A stretch of 64,000 nucleotides of DNA from the NCBI RefSeq assembly GCF_016919245.1, contig NZ_JAFEJA010000001.1:3382001-3446000 (forward strand). The letters run 5' to 3'. Positions 62,267 through 64,000 of this stretch are shown here, in pieces. Within the stretch, counting starts at the first letter, position 1, and each line of letters begins with the position of its first letter. This DNA comes from Streptomyces zhihengii. GTDB lineage: Bacteria > Actinomycetota > Actinomycetes > Streptomycetales > Streptomycetaceae. A model generated the notes under the pieces. It saw only the letters and a list, made by a program, of their open reading frames with translations. It ran no database searches and was not told the origin of the DNA. The translations under genes were made by a program, and so were the position numbers.

Positions 62267-62959
62267 ATGAAATTCGTGCAGATCATCGACTACAAGACCG
62301 CCGACTTCGACGGCATGAACAGCGTGATGGAGCGGTGGGTCGAGCAGACCAAGGGGAAGCGGACCACCGGCCACGCCGTCACCGGCAAGGACCGCACCGA
62401 CAGCAGGCACTACGTCGACATCGTGGAGTTCAACTCCTACGAGGAGGCGATGGAGAACTCCCATCTCCCGGAGACGGACAAGATGTTCCAGGAGATGGTG
62501 GCGCTCTGCGACGGCATGCCGTCCTTCACCGACCTGGACGTCGTCCGCGAGGAGCAGCTCAACGCGGCGGTCGCGCGGCGCTTCTTCCACGAGGTCGCCG
62601 TCGGCGGGAACATGGACGCGATCGGCGAGATGTTCACCGACGACTACACCGACCACGACGTCGCCAACGAGGCCGCCTCCGAGACCGGCACCGAGGTGAT
62701 CCGGCGGGACGTCACCATGTGGCGCGACGCCTTCGACTTCACCTTCGAGCTGGACCGGCAGGTGTGCGAGGGGGACGACGTGGTGATGCTCTGGACCTGG
62801 AGCGGCAAGCACAAGGCCGAGTTCATGGGCATCCCGGCGAGCGGTGACGAGTGCACCATGACGGGCACGACCGTCTTCCGCTTCGAGGGCGGGAAGATCA
62901 AGGAAGGCTGGTGGCACTTCGACGTGCTCGGGCTGATGAAACAGCTCGGCGCGGCCTGA
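62267..62959 (+). CDS. SnoaL-like/ester cyclase protein with N-terminal dimeric barrel region
   Basis: 230 residues. The N-terminal ~100 residues (IIDYKTADFDGMNSVMERWVEQTKGKRTTGHAVTG ... DIVEFNSYEEAMENS) look like a ferredoxin-like alpha-beta barrel. The C-terminal ~130 (FFHEVAVGGNMDAIGEMFTDDYTDHDV ... WRDAFDFTFELDRQVCEGDDVVMLWTWSGKHKAEFMGIPASGDECTMTGTTVFRFEGGKIKEGWW) form a SnoaL/NTF2 fold. Such domains bind or isomerise polyketide or aromatic substrates. GGGAGG precedes ATG 62267; a TAAAAT at 62233-62238 may be part of its promoter. Confidence 0.87.
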   Translation: MKFVQIIDYKTADFDGMNSVMERWVEQTKGKRTTGHAVTGKDRTDSRHYVDIVEFNSYEEAMENSHLPETDKMFQEMVALCDGMPSFTDLDVVREEQLNAAVARRFFHEVAVGGNMDAIGEMFTDDYTDHDVANEAASETGTEVIRRDVTMWRDAFDFTFELDRQVCEGDDVVMLWTWSGKHKAEFMGIPASGDECTMTGTTVFRFEGGKIKEGWWHFDVLGLMKQLGAA

Positions 62960-63079
62960 GCGCCCCGTCCCCGTCCCGCGCACGGCCCACCCCGGACAGG
63001 ACCGGGCGGCTCGGCGCGCCCCGGACCGGGAACGCACCGGGCCCCCCGCCCCGCGTGAGCGGGAACAGGGGGCCCGGCA

Positions 63080-63101
63080 CCGGTGCGGGGCGCCGCACCG
63101 G
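63080..63101 (-). terminator. Terminator of groEL1
   Basis: A perfect 9-bp stem (63080-63088 with 63093-63101) 8 nt beyond the groEL stop; a second stem (63037-63046 with 63068-63077) lies just past it and could serve the plus-strand gene as well. Confidence 0.7.
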
Positions 63102-63108
63102 CGGTGGA

Positions 63109-64000
<892 letters not shown>

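Overview
The window is a stretch of Streptomyces chromosome. The DNA is very GC-rich with strongly biased third codon positions. It carries the developmental regulators bldM and whiD, several TANNNT-type promoters placed right against start codons (leaderless mRNAs), and a gene order I recognise from memory as the core region around S. coelicolor SCO4762-SCO4824. Part of that order, guaA ... choD-like GMC oxidase ... guaB3-guaB ... sigma factor ... WhiB ... groEL, is also recognisable in mycobacteria, so this is old actinobacterial core sequence and not an island. No insertion sequence, prophage, CRISPR array, rRNA or tRNA gene was seen.

Layout. 1-13 kb: start of folD, a small membrane protein, an FHA-domain gene overlapping an unusual receptor-type Ser/Thr kinase, a secreted I36-like protein, purN-purH, a PerM-like membrane protein, a frameshifted HTH/sigma-like regulator and sucC-sucD. 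13-22 kb: a five-gene module of unknown function, moxR-DUF5682-VWA on the minus strand and SWIM-DUF5691 on the plus strand, around an MmpS-type lipoprotein. 22-31 kb: icmB, a lipase, three cell-wall hydrolases (one M23, two NlpC/P60, one behind a c-di-AMP riboswitch) and pcrA. 31-35.6 kb: a PspC/LiaF-like envelope-stress cluster with its two-component pair and a DoxX protein. 35.8-42.6 kb: guaA, a chorismate mutase gene behind a candidate leader-peptide attenuator, a gene-poor 0.9 kb, and an ALDH-GMC oxidase pair. 42.8-50.2 kb: three kinase-like genes, the middle one a pseudokinase interrupted by apparent frameshifts. 50.5-64 kb: glpD, a nucleotide-sugar dehydrogenase homologue lacking its catalytic Cys, guaB3-guaB, a sigma factor, bldM with a consensus sigma-BldN promoter, whiD, a small metabolic cluster and the 3' part of groEL1.

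How it fits together. Purine and one-carbon genes (folD, purN, purH, guaA, guaB, guaB3) are spread across the window. Wall remodelling, c-di-AMP sensing, PspC/LiaF signalling, Ser/Thr kinases and bldM/whiD make it rich in envelope and sporulation functions. The best candidate for a poorly described system is the MoxR-DUF5682-VWA-SWIM-DUF5691 module.

Caveat: about five single-base losses relative to open frames occur in two genes, at or near short G/C runs. They may be sequence errors and not true mutations.
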